From: Gordonia gummivorans
GTDB taxonomy: Bacteria > Actinomycetota > Actinomycetes > Mycobacteriales > Mycobacteriaceae
DNA length: 64,000 nt
Direction: 5' to 3'
Assembly (NCBI RefSeq): GCF_022513585.1
Contig: NZ_JAKWBF010000019.1
Coordinates: 46,770-110,769 of the forward strand
The notes under the pieces are model-generated. The model was not told the DNA's origin and made no database searches. It worked only from the letters and a program-made list of their open reading frames with translations. Made by a program: the position numbers and the translations under genes. This document shows, piece after piece, positions 26,648-34,798 of this stretch (its first letter is position 1; the number at the start of each line of letters is the position of its first letter).

Positions 26648-29172
26648 TGCGCGGATTCCTCACGGGATTCACGCGCATCCGCGTGCTGAATCTCCGGGAG
26701 ATCCGCACGCACCGACTCCGCGTCGTGACGTCGTTGTCGGTGGTGATCGTGGCGTCGGCGCTGCTGATCGCGGTGCTGGGCACCTACGGATCGATGACGC
26801 AGTCGGTGCGCGAGTTCAACAATGCCATCACCGGTGCCGCTCAGGTCGAGGTCGCCGCGATCGCCGACTCCGGCGTCGACGCGAACCTGGTCGGCGAGAT
26901 CAAACGTGGCCTACCCGACGCCAAGTCGGTGGTCCCGCTGATTCGCAATTCGATTGTGGTCGAGGGCAAGTCGATCATCCTGCTCGGCTCGGATCTCCGC
27001 GCGACTGCGCTGTCGAGCGATCTGCGCGACGCCGCGGGAACGTCGTCCGGTGCACTCGCCGAGAACCTCGACTCGGGCATCGTCGCGGGTGCGGGTGCGG
27101 GCCTGCGCAAGGGACAGCAGCTGCGCATCAACGACATTGACGTGACCGTGGTGGATGTGGTCGACGGTGCACAATCGGCGGCACTCAACAACGGCAACTT
27201 CGTGTTCGCCTATCTCGGCCTGGCGCAACAGCTCACCGGTCTGGACGGTCGTGTGGACTCGATCCTCATCGTCGCGCAGCCCGGCGCCGACACCAACCGT
27301 CTTCGTGGCGAGGTGGAGCGCATCGTCGACGGCCGAGCGGTCGTGGTGGACCCGGGATTCCGTGCCGAGCAGGTGGAGCAGGCGAGCTCCGTGACCCGTG
27401 ATTCGACGCTGCTGGTCTCGTTGGTGTCGTTGGTGATTGCCGCGTTTCTGGTGTTCAACACGATGAACATGGCGGTAGCGTCACGGCGCAGTTCGTTGGC
27501 CATGATTCGTGCTCTCGGAGCCCGGCGGTCGCATCTCGTTGGCGATCTCCTCGGGGAGGCCGCGATCTTCGGCCTCGTCGGTGGCGTGATCGGTGTGCCG
27601 CTGGGCATTCTGGCCGGCCGCGCTGCCATCAGCCAGTTGCCCGCACCTTCGGCATCGTCGGCGTTGCCGGAGATTGCCTACCACTTACCCTGGTACGCGC
27701 CGGTGATAGCGGTGCTGGCGTGTGTGATCGCCTGTGTCGGTGCGACGACGCTGGCTGCGCGGTCGGTGTTCGCGGTGTCTCCCGTGGAGGCGATGGTGCC
27801 CGGCGAGGTCGCCGACGCCCACGCCCGACGCGGACCGGCGGTGATCATCGCGGCCGTGGCCGGGCTCGCGACCCTGATCGGTTCATGGGTGATCGTGCAG
27901 GAAGTGCCCGGCCGCCCAGCGATTCTCGCAGGCGCTGTCTATGCGATCGGTGCACTGTTGCTGTGTTTCGCGCTGAGTGCGCCGCTGTGCTGGGTGGTGG
28001 TGCGCGTCGCGCGGTGGTTCCGTGGACCCGGCCAGTTGGCGTCGGTGAACACCGAACGCTCGCCGCGGCGGGCCTGGGCGACCCTGATGACCGTGGCCGT
28101 CGCGATCGCCGTCGGCATGGGAACCTCTGGCGCACTGGACAATATGATCTCGTCCATCTCGAGCTCCCTCGACGGCCTCGGCGATCCCGACTTCTACGTG
28201 TCATCGGCGACGGCCGACGAGGTGCCGGTGGGCCCGATCCTCGCACCGGAGATCAAGGCGCAGGCCGAGCAGATTCCCGGAGTCAACGAGGTGATCGGCG
28301 GCCAGTGGGCGACGGTGAACATCGGTCCCGACCGCGCGCTGATCCAGGGCATCGAGCCGGGATCCAAGGCACCGTTCATGCGCAAGGCATCCGCCGACGC
28401 GGTGCGTCAGGTACTCGCGGGTGACGGCATCCTGTTGTCGAACGTGTTGGCGCGTGTGCTCGATGCCGGGGTCGGCGACACCGTTCGGTTGGCCACCCCC
28501 ACCGGCTATCACGAACTGGTGGTGCGCGACACCGTCGACTATGTCTCCATCGGATCGGGGACCGGAGCGATATCCAATGCTTTGATGGCGCAGTGGTTCT
28601 CCCGATCCGGCGACACGTACCTGCAGGTGCTGACGGATCCGGATGCCGACGAGGCTGCTATCCGTGGACGTCTCGAACAGATCGCTGTCGCGCATCCAGG
28701 CACTGGCGGCAAGCCGGTCAGCGTCTACACCGGTGCGCAAGCGCTCAAGGCGACGCAGGACCAGGTGCAACAAGCAGGAGCGTTCACCATCGCGATCCAG
28801 TGGATCGTGGCGGCCGCCGCAGCGGTGGCCCTGTTGAACACTCTGCTGCTGTCGGTGATCGAACGACGACGCGAGCTCGGCGTCCTTCGTGCTATGGGGG
28901 CCTCGCGAAAGTTCGTGTCCCGCATGGTGCTGGCCGAAGCGGCTGCCGTGGCGCTGGTCGGATCCGCCCTCGGATTGATCCTCGGCACAGCACTTCACCT
29001 GTTGAGCAATCGCATCCTCAGTGCCACAACGGCTCTCGAGGTCATCTACGCACCCAGGCCGACGATCCTGATCTTCGTCGGCGCTGCCGTCGTGCTGTGT
29101 CTGGTCGGCGCCCTGGTGCCCGCGATGCGGGCGGCGCGGATGAACATCAGCGAGTCGATCCTCAGCGAGTAG
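26647..29172 (+). CDS. FtsX-domain ABC transporter permease
   Basis: An 841-residue permease with two FtsX-type units. Unit one has a first helix near 25-45, an extracytoplasmic domain and helices around 250-400. Unit two has helices around 400-500 and a large extracytoplasmic part. The last three helices end with VLRAMGASRKFVSRMV and ARMNISESILSE, typical of MacB-like permeases. It belongs with the ATPase upstream. A role in releasing or processing the polymer is only suggested by location. The last 11 bases overlap the convergent gene at 29162. Confidence 0.88.
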   Translation: MRGFLTGFTRIRVLNLREIRTHRLRVVTSLSVVIVASALLIAVLGTYGSMTQSVREFNNAITGAAQVEVAAIADSGVDANLVGEIKRGLPDAKSVVPLIRNSIVVEGKSIILLGSDLRATALSSDLRDAAGTSSGALAENLDSGIVAGAGAGLRKGQQLRINDIDVTVVDVVDGAQSAALNNGNFVFAYLGLAQQLTGLDGRVDSILIVAQPGADTNRLRGEVERIVDGRAVVVDPGFRAEQVEQASSVTRDSTLLVSLVSLVIAAFLVFNTMNMAVASRRSSLAMIRALGARRSHLVGDLLGEAAIFGLVGGVIGVPLGILAGRAAISQLPAPSASSALPEIAYHLPWYAPVIAVLACVIACVGATTLAARSVFAVSPVEAMVPGEVADAHARRGPAVIIAAVAGLATLIGSWVIVQEVPGRPAILAGAVYAIGALLLCFALSAPLCWVVVRVARWFRGPGQLASVNTERSPRRAWATLMTVAVAIAVGMGTSGALDNMISSISSSLDGLGDPDFYVSSATADEVPVGPILAPEIKAQAEQIPGVNEVIGGQWATVNIGPDRALIQGIEPGSKAPFMRKASADAVRQVLAGDGILLSNVLARVLDAGVGDTVRLATPTGYHELVVRDTVDYVSIGSGTGAISNALMAQWFSRSGDTYLQVLTDPDADEAAIRGRLEQIAVAHPGTGGKPVSVYTGAQALKATQDQVQQAGAFTIAIQWIVAAAAAVALLNTLLLSVIERRRELGVLRAMGASRKFVSRMVLAEAAAVALVGSALGLILGTALHLLSNRILSATTALEVIYAPRPTILIFVGAAVVLCLVGALVPAMRAARMNISESILSE

Positions 29173-29431
29173 CGGACTTGGCTTGGTGGCCCATCTCCGC
29201 ACGGATCTGTTCGACGATCTCCCGATCGACCTCCTCGGGCATCTGCTCCCACGAGTTCCGTTGGTGCCATGCGTATCTGGCGTCGGCATAGCGTCGTTGA
29301 AATTCGTCCTCGTCGGCCCGATCGGGGTCGAGCTCCGGGAACTCGCGCACGAGATCCTCCCGCGTGGTTCCGGGCGGCGACTTCAGCGCTGCGACGATGA
29401 GCGGCGACAACCCCTCGAGTTCGATCGACAT
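29162..29431 (-). CDS. hypothetical small acidic protein
   Basis: An 89-residue hydrophilic protein (MSIELEGLSPLIVAALKSP, then REDLVREFPELDPDRADEDE). It is not a recognised family. ATG 29431 is taken rather than the longer frame, because upstream sequence is the family A repeat. It is convergent with, and overlaps by 11 bases, the FtsX permease gene. Confidence 0.55.
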   Translation of the reverse strand: MSIELEGLSPLIVAALKSPPGTTREDLVREFPELDPDRADEDEFQRRYADARYAWHQRNSWEQMPEEVDREIVEQIRAEMGHQAKSATR

Positions 29432-29474
29432 GTGACTCCTAGTAGTTGAAGGTATATCTTCGACCCGAAATTTC

Positions 29475-29608
29475 GCTGCCTGAGGTGCGACGAGCGCTAG
29501 CGAGGAGCCTCGAAGGCCTCGTGACGGTCGCTGCATGGCCGCCCAATTGCCCTGTCTCACCAGCCCTTCGAGGCTCTCGGCTAGCGCCTCGAGCACCTCA
29601 GGGAGCGG
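29475..29608. repeat. intergenic inverted repeat, repeat family A
   Basis: The left arm GCTGCCTGAGGTGCGACGAG runs from 29475 to CCTCGAAGG near 29516. The opposing arm starts CCTTCGAGGCTCTCGGCTAG near 29565 and ends CACCTCAGGGAGCGG. The arms are about 42 bases each with a loop near 48 bases. A fragment (GAGGAGCCTCGAAG) recurs at 29645-29658. Confidence 0.85.
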
Positions 29609-29672
29609 AGGTGGGTCGACGTGCGTTGTTGGAGGCACTCCCGCGAGGAGCCTCGAAGACACCACCCGGTGA

Positions 29673-32012
29673 TCATCCCCCGGGCCCGGCACCAGGATTC
29701 CGGTCGTCCGGCGGAAGTGCCGGAATCGTTCCGGGAAGCGGTTGGCTCGGATTGTCCGGCGCTCTGGCACCATCGTTGTACACCTTTTCCCAACCGGATT
29801 TGGTCATGTTCTCGCCAATCCATTTCGTGTATTTGCCGCCATGATCGTCATACTGGTCCAACAGCTTCCAGTCGAGGACTCCGTTCTCGTCCAGGCACGC
29901 CTCGAATTGCTGGCGAAGTCCTGGGTGTGTGCTCAACACGCCGGCGAAGTACACAAAATTGAACTCATTCGGATCATTGAACGTAGGCTCCGTCTTGTAT
30001 TCTTTAAGTTCTTTGCCTTCTATTTCATCGGGATTAGGCGGGGGACCGAAGATCGACTGTTCAAGGTCCGGTGGTACGAGCGCATTGATGACGGGGATCG
30101 CCGGGTGGGGGATCGCTGAGATCAAGTTCCGGGTCAGAGCTGCCGCTTTCATGTCGTGTTCGTACTCGGCCATTTGTCCCTGGTACGCGCTTTCCTTGAG
30201 ATGTGCCCACTCGGTGGTCCAGCCCTCCTTCATCGCGGCGCCCAAGAACCCGACCACCTTCCCGAGTTGTGGAGCGTCGTGGGCCCCCGCCTGATATGCG
30301 AGGTAGAGCTGCCACTGCGTGCCTGCTCGGTGTGCCATGCCGGCCGCTGTGGGGTCCGAGTTGAGTGTCGAGAAGACACGTTGCAATTCGATCTGCGACA
30401 GCTCTCCCGCGCCGTACTTGGGAATGCCGAGATCGTAGAACGTGCCGGCGAAGTCGCCCAGATACGGCGCGAACGATCTGGCCAGAGTCTGAGTGAGGTG
30501 CGGGCTCCCGAGACCGAGATCCTGCCCGATGGCGACGTTGGTCTTGTCGCCGAAGTAGTGCCCCAGAGCAGTCGCCGATTCGGCGGCTTCGCGTGCGAGG
30601 AAAGGATTGTCGCGTGCACCGGCGCTCTCTCCGATCCACGAGAACAGGCTGTCGATCCCGCCGGGCTTGTCGCCCCACTGATACTGGAACAGCGCATCCA
30701 GATGATGGTCGGCGTTGTAGTGCGCACCGTCGGGCATGGTGACGTCCATGTTCTGGCCGGTGATGAAGTCGTGGACGGCAGTCGTGTCCTGGCCGGCGAG
30801 TTGGAAGGTTCGGTTGAGCAGGTCGGTTGTCTGATCGGCTGTCAGGATGAGGCCCGCTCCTTCGATACTCATCGGCTTCTTGCCGACGGCCCCGGCGATC
30901 TCCGAAGCTTGTTTGAAGAGGCCTCGGTCGATGTCGGTGCCGAGTCGGAGCCCGCGATCGCCCTGTTGGAGGAACTCCGTCAGCAACTGGAGCTCTTTGA
31001 TCCGTGGGACGCGGAGACGGTCGGTAGTTTCCGTGCCGTATTGGCCCGATTGGTGCTGGTGGACTCCCTGAACCAGATTGTCCGTCAGCAAACTTCGAAT
31101 CGATGCGGGCACCACGCGCATCCCGCCGCGATCGCCGCCGCGTGTCGTCAGTTGTGGTGCGCTGACCATCTGCATGCCGTTGGCGAGGAATCGTTGGATC
31201 TCGCGCTTCTGGTCGCCCGAGCCGAGATTGGTGATCACGGCAACTGACTTGCCGTTCAGGCCTGCGGCCAACGCGCGGAGGAAGTCATACTGCCCCTGCG
31301 GGATGTCGACCGGCCGTCCGAGCCTCAAGGCCCGGAGCCGTTCGGGTGGCAAGGTGCAGGCTGCCCGGAGTGCTGCCATCTGTTCGGGGGTCAGGGCACC
31401 GCCGCGCAGGAGGGCGTCGACGATGTCTCGTGCCAAGCCCGCACTCAAACCCGCAGCGGGCGGCGCCATCTCGCCGAGTCGGGCGAGTGCGGCCCGTATC
31501 GCCGCTGCCGTTCGCAAATCTGCGGCACCGAGGTCCGACGCCCACTTCTGCAGTGTGCGTTGCCCATTGCTCGCAATCCGCGCGCGTGCCGCCTTGAGTT
31601 TTCGTAGAGCATCGATCGCGATCCGGTCGTCGCCGGCGACCTGCTCCGCCGTCGCGTAGTTGTACGTGTCACGCACCGACCAGTCGCTGTCGACGCGATA
31701 ACTGTCCGCCTCGTAGGCCGACGCGGTCTGCTTCAGATCCCCGGCCAGATCCGACATCGCCGTATGCCCGCGCATGATGGTCGTGGACAGTGAGGTGAAA
31801 GCTGCCGACAACCGGTTCAGCTGCGTGTATTCCCTTGCCGCGCGGTCGGTTGCGACAGTCCGCGCTCCGCCCGACCAGTCGAGTCCGAAGATGGTGTCGC
31901 GGGTGGTCCTGGCGTCGTGGGCGGTCGAGGTGGCATAGCTGGAGGCCGCCTTCGCGGCGGGCGGCATGTTCGAGAAGTCCAGGGCGTAGACCTGCTCCTT
32001 GGTGAGGGCCAC
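29673..32012 (-). CDS. large WXG100-partner/effector-like protein
   Basis: A 779-residue cytosol-like protein without signal peptide or membrane helices. The N-terminal 200 residues are Ala-rich and helical (MALTKEQVYALDFSNMPPAA), like the N-terminal halves of type VII secretion-linked proteins. The rest contains segments that resemble actinobacterial TPR-repeat-region/DUF6571 proteins, for example SATALGHYFGDKTNVAIGQD and SPHLTQTLARSFAPYLGDFA. The tail is Pro-rich. GTG 32012 lies one base after the stop of the WXG100-like gene, so they form an operon resembling Rv0025-Rv0026 (recollection). A secreted or contact-delivered role is inference. Confidence 0.55.
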   Translation of the reverse strand: MALTKEQVYALDFSNMPPAAKAASSYATSTAHDARTTRDTIFGLDWSGGARTVATDRAAREYTQLNRLSAAFTSLSTTIMRGHTAMSDLAGDLKQTASAYEADSYRVDSDWSVRDTYNYATAEQVAGDDRIAIDALRKLKAARARIASNGQRTLQKWASDLGAADLRTAAAIRAALARLGEMAPPAAGLSAGLARDIVDALLRGGALTPEQMAALRAACTLPPERLRALRLGRPVDIPQGQYDFLRALAAGLNGKSVAVITNLGSGDQKREIQRFLANGMQMVSAPQLTTRGGDRGGMRVVPASIRSLLTDNLVQGVHQHQSGQYGTETTDRLRVPRIKELQLLTEFLQQGDRGLRLGTDIDRGLFKQASEIAGAVGKKPMSIEGAGLILTADQTTDLLNRTFQLAGQDTTAVHDFITGQNMDVTMPDGAHYNADHHLDALFQYQWGDKPGGIDSLFSWIGESAGARDNPFLAREAAESATALGHYFGDKTNVAIGQDLGLGSPHLTQTLARSFAPYLGDFAGTFYDLGIPKYGAGELSQIELQRVFSTLNSDPTAAGMAHRAGTQWQLYLAYQAGAHDAPQLGKVVGFLGAAMKEGWTTEWAHLKESAYQGQMAEYEHDMKAAALTRNLISAIPHPAIPVINALVPPDLEQSIFGPPPNPDEIEGKELKEYKTEPTFNDPNEFNFVYFAGVLSTHPGLRQQFEACLDENGVLDWKLLDQYDDHGGKYTKWIGENMTKSGWEKVYNDGARAPDNPSQPLPGTIPALPPDDRNPGAGPGG

Positions 32013-32013
32013 C

Positions 32014-32358
32014 TCAGCGTCCTCGCGGGGGACGATTCAGATCCCCCAGTGCGGCAAGCCTGTTGGCCGCCGACATATCGGTGCCGGTGTACTCGTCGGC
32101 GGCGCGCTCGAGCAACGATTTCCACGCCGACCGTCGTCCACCGATCACCGCGATCGCCGACGCGACGCCATCCATGCACTCGCGTAGCGCAGCACGAGTC
32201 TGCAGCCCGTCCAGGCCGGTCCCGGCGAACATGAACTCCTGCCGCGCCCGTGCCGACGTCGGGGGCCACTCCGGTCCTCCGAAGCCCATGGTGACATCGA
32301 AATTTCGTGCAGCTGTGCGTAGTTCGGATGGGTCGACCATCACAGGTGTCGGTGTCAT
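32014..32358 (-). CDS. WXG100-like small helical protein
   Basis: A 114-residue protein, MTPTPVMVDPSELRTAARNF at the start and GRRSAWKSLLERAADEYTGT near the end. Length, helical character and the VDPSELR opening fit WXG100/ESAT-6-like partner proteins, though no exact WXG is present; GPEW (residues about 27-30) is nearest. ATG 32358 has a GGGGGGA ribosome site. The next gene starts one base past its stop. It may chaperone or co-export the 779-residue partner. Confidence 0.55.
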   Translation of the reverse strand: MTPTPVMVDPSELRTAARNFDVTMGFGGPEWPPTSARARQEFMFAGTGLDGLQTRAALRECMDGVASAIAVIGGRRSAWKSLLERAADEYTGTDMSAANRLAALGDLNRPPRGR

Positions 32359-32461
32359 TGTGATTCCCCCCGTCTGTCGATGGCTTGAGACTAGCGTCGT
32401 ATGAGACAGCCTCGGCAGAATTGTCCACAGCCCACGGGCGTTGATGGCTATCCTCGAAAGC

Positions 32462-32983
32462 ATGAACGGACCCCGGCTTCTCTCGCTGGATGATTGGCGT
32501 GCGTTGCCGGTCGACGAGGGCGCTCGGAGCGAACTTCAGGAAGGCGTGCACATCCGCTCGCCCCGACCCGGCAAGACGCATGCGCGCGTCATTGCTCGGT
32601 TGCTGACCCAACTCGCCTCTCAGCTGCCGGCTGACCTGGAAGCGTTGCCGGAGGTGGAGATCGTCGTCGTTCACCGGCCTCCGCCGACCGTCCGAGTGCC
32701 CGACGTCGTGGTCTGCACGGCCACCGCCGACGATGCCGTGGCCGTTACCGATGTCCTCGTGGTCATCGAGGTGATCTCCCCGGGGTCGCGACGGACCGAT
32801 CGCGTGACCAAGCTCAGCGAGTACGCGGAGGCGGGCATCCGGTTCTATTGGATCGTCGACCCCGCCGATCGCGCGATGACAGCACTCGAGCTGACCCCGG
32901 CCGGATACCGCGGCGAGGCGCACGCCGGCACCTATCAGATGGCCGGTCCCGTCGACCTCGTCATCGATCTCGACGCGCTGTAA
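32462..32983 (+). CDS. Uma2-family (DUF820) restriction-endonuclease-fold protein
   Basis: About 173 residues. Uma2 landmarks: an N-terminal LSLDDWRALP and SELQEG, then VRVPDVVVC (catalytic Asp), VIEVISPGSRRTDRVTKLSE (the Glu of the PD-(D/E)XK core with the following basic residues), YAEAGIRFYWIVDP. Uma2 proteins have a nuclease fold, but their biological role is not settled. The start is uncertain: ATG 32462, ATG 32444 or TTG 32441. It is divergent from the WXG100-like gene and upstream of the HTH/Clp-N pair. Confidence 0.78.
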   Translation: MNGPRLLSLDDWRALPVDEGARSELQEGVHIRSPRPGKTHARVIARLLTQLASQLPADLEALPEVEIVVVHRPPPTVRVPDVVVCTATADDAVAVTDVLVVIEVISPGSRRTDRVTKLSEYAEAGIRFYWIVDPADRAMTALELTPAGYRGEAHAGTYQMAGPVDLVIDLDAL

Positions 32984-33036
32984 GACCAGCTCAACACATG
33001 CATTCGAAGGACCTCAAACCCGGTCGTCAAGAATTA

Positions 33037-33071
33037 TTGACATCCTCGACCTGTCAAGATAACCTGACATC
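33037..33071 (+). promoter_or_regulatory. predicted leaderless promoter with inverted repeat, upstream of the HTH gene
   Basis: TTGACA (33037-33042), a 17-base spacer and TAACCT (33060-33065) form a near-consensus sigma-70-type promoter. Only six bases separate the -10 from ATG 33072, so transcription should start at or next to the start codon, and no ribosome site is present. TTGACA and TGTCAA (33052-33057) form a palindrome with a nine-base spacer across the promoter, a plausible operator. Confidence 0.6.
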
Positions 33072-33332
33072 ATGCACGACGACGAGAACAACTCAGATCA
33101 GGCCCAAGGCGACCTGACCGGCGCTGCCACGAGTGGTGATCCGGCTGAGGGTCTCGCCGCGGTCCGTGCCTTGCGCACACTGGCCGACCGGTTGGAAGAC
33201 ATCCACGTGGCCAACGCCCGCAGCGCGGGCTGGAGCTGGCAGGCGATCGCGGAGGTACTGCAGATCAGCCGCCAGGCCGTGCATCAGAAACATTCACAAC
33301 GTGAGGCCCGCGATCGGGCCGAGAAGGAGTAA
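33072..33332 (+). CDS. small helix-turn-helix protein paired with a Clp-N protein
   Basis: An 86-residue protein. An acidic N-terminus is followed by a helical region (LAAVRALRTLADRLEDIHV) and a helix-turn-helix (GWSWQAIAEVLQISRQAVHQ). It probably binds DNA as a dimer. It is followed after five bases by the double Clp-N gene, whose ribosome site AAGGAG overlaps its 3' end, so they are one transcript. Autoregulation through the palindrome in its promoter is inferred. Confidence 0.75.
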   Translation: MHDDENNSDQAQGDLTGAATSGDPAEGLAAVRALRTLADRLEDIHVANARSAGWSWQAIAEVLQISRQAVHQKHSQREARDRAEKE

Positions 33333-33337
33333 CAACC

Positions 33338-34216
33338 ATGTTTGGTCAGTTCACACGAGACGACAAGATGATGATCGGGTTCGCCGTCCAAGAGGCGAGC
33401 GACCTGTCCCACAACCACCTCGGAAACGATCACCTGATCCTCGGGATGCTGTGCAATGCGCGCAGTCCGCTGTTCGCCCTGCTGGGTGAGCAGGGGCTGA
33501 CGCTGGCCGGCGCGCGGGACGTGGTGCGGGAGTTCCATGCCCAGCAGGATTCCGAGGAGTCCGAGGCCGCCGACGATCAGGCCGCCGAGGAAACCGCCCA
33601 GCAGCGGTACGACGAAGACCGAGAAGCCCTGCGCGGCATTGGCATCGACCTCGACAAGCTGCGTTCCGCGGTACGCGATCGCTTCGGCGAAGACCTCAGC
33701 GAAGGCTGGGGAGAGCGTGAACCGCGGGGACGCGGACGTCGCAGGGGATCCGACGGCAGTGGACCCGACGGCTGCGGACCCCGCGGTCGTGGACGTGGGC
33801 GGCGCGGTCACCACGGACACGGACATGAAGCCCGCGGTGGATTCGGTCCCGGTGGGCCCGGCTTTGGGTCCGGCCCCGGTGGTTTCGGCCCCCGTGGTTT
33901 CGGTCAGGGCGGACCGTTCGGCCCGGGGTTCGACGACGAGGCCGGCAACCCCTGGGAAGCCGGACGCGGACGCCGCGGCCCGCGCGGCCGGGGTTCGCGA
34001 CCACGCTTCGCCAAGGAGACCCGGGAGGCATTTGGCAAGGCAGTGGAGATCGCGCGTGAGCGCGGCGACCGCTCGCTGCGGGCCGAGTACCTGCTGCTCG
34101 GCATCATCGACACCGCCGACGCCGCGTCGCGCGCCGTGATCGATTCGGCCACCAACGCCGACGATCTCAAGGCCGCAGTGCTGGCATCGTTGCCGGAGGT
34201 CGAGGCCGGGGTGTAG
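33338..34216 (+). CDS. double Clp N-terminal-domain protein with Gly/Arg-rich insert, no ATPase
   Basis: A 292-residue protein. Residues 1-70 form a Clp-N repeat (FTRDDKMMIGFAVQEASDLS, then HNHLGNDHLILGML). Residues 71-125 are acidic and helical. Residues 130-222 are very rich in Gly, Arg and Pro, with His tracts. Residues 223-285 form a second Clp-N-like repeat (RFAKETREAFGKAVEIARER, RAEYLLLGIID). There is no AAA+ module, so it may be an adaptor or stress sensor for ClpC. The insert looks disordered and could bind nucleic acid; that part is inference. Confidence 0.75.
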   Translation: MFGQFTRDDKMMIGFAVQEASDLSHNHLGNDHLILGMLCNARSPLFALLGEQGLTLAGARDVVREFHAQQDSEESEAADDQAAEETAQQRYDEDREALRGIGIDLDKLRSAVRDRFGEDLSEGWGEREPRGRGRRRGSDGSGPDGCGPRGRGRGRRGHHGHGHEARGGFGPGGPGFGSGPGGFGPRGFGQGGPFGPGFDDEAGNPWEAGRGRRGPRGRGSRPRFAKETREAFGKAVEIARERGDRSLRAEYLLLGIIDTADAASRAVIDSATNADDLKAAVLASLPEVEAGV

Positions 34217-34233
34217 TCATCCGGTCCAACTGA

Positions 34234-34274
34234 AACGAGAATGGACGCTGCCGTCGGCAGCGTCCATTCTCGTT
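34234..34274. terminator. perfect bidirectional terminator hairpin
   Basis: AACGAGAATGGACGCTGCC (34234-34252) and GGCAGCGTCCATTCTCGTT (34256-34274) are perfect 19-base inverted repeats with a three-base loop. It lies between the stops of two convergent genes and can end transcription from both sides. Confidence 0.8.
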
Positions 34275-34302
34275 CGGCTCAATTCATCTGCTCAGATCGA
34301 GA

Positions 34303-34710
34303 TCAGTAACGGACCCCCGAAAGACCGACCCACACGGTCTGACCATTGCGAGTGGGCTTGATGCTCTGTGTGACAGCGTGGGAAATGGGGAAGCGCTCCG
34401 GCTTGGTCTTCCCGGGCTTCTTCGCGCACCACACCTGAGCGCTGACTTGTTGAGACTTGTTCAGATTGACCTTCGCGTAAACGAGGTCATCGCCCCAGTC
34501 GAATTTGCCGCCCGTGGTCCACGTGTTGCCGACAGCGGCGAGAATGGCGAACACCGAGCCGCCGGCCGGGCAGTTGCCCAACCACTTGGGGAACGAAATG
34601 TAGATCCAGCCCGTACTTGCCTGTGCGGGTGGCGTCGCCACGGTTGCCCCACCCACAGCTATCGACAACGCGACCAGCATCGCGATTGCAGACCTTCGAA
34701 TCACACTCAC
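34303..34710 (-). CDS. small secreted protein of unknown function
   Basis: A 135-residue protein with a clear signal peptide (SAIAMLVALSIAVGGATVAT, cleavage likely after AQA). The mature part of about 100 residues has two cysteines (Cys47 in LGNCPAGGS and Cys94 in VWCAKK) that may form a disulfide, and several aromatic and basic residues. The family is unknown. ATG 34710 lies close to menA's convergent-looking neighbour but is separate; the terminator at 34234 closes it. Confidence 0.65.
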   Translation of the reverse strand: MSVIRRSAIAMLVALSIAVGGATVATPPAQASTGWIYISFPKWLGNCPAGGSVFAILAAVGNTWTTGGKFDWGDDLVYAKVNLNKSQQVSAQVWCAKKPGKTKPERFPISHAVTQSIKPTRNGQTVWVGLSGVRY

Positions 34711-34798
34711 TTGCCCTCCTCGAGTTGAACTCAGTGAGCTGATTCGATCACGCCGCCAGACCGACCCGGTACCGTCGATCGGACGAAATCGGCCGGGC

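Noticed and set aside
33725..34003. Gly/Arg-rich segment of the Clp-N protein as a frameshift artefact
   Set aside because: The frame returns to a good Clp-N repeat without a break, and codon use stays in frame, so it is a real low-complexity insert.
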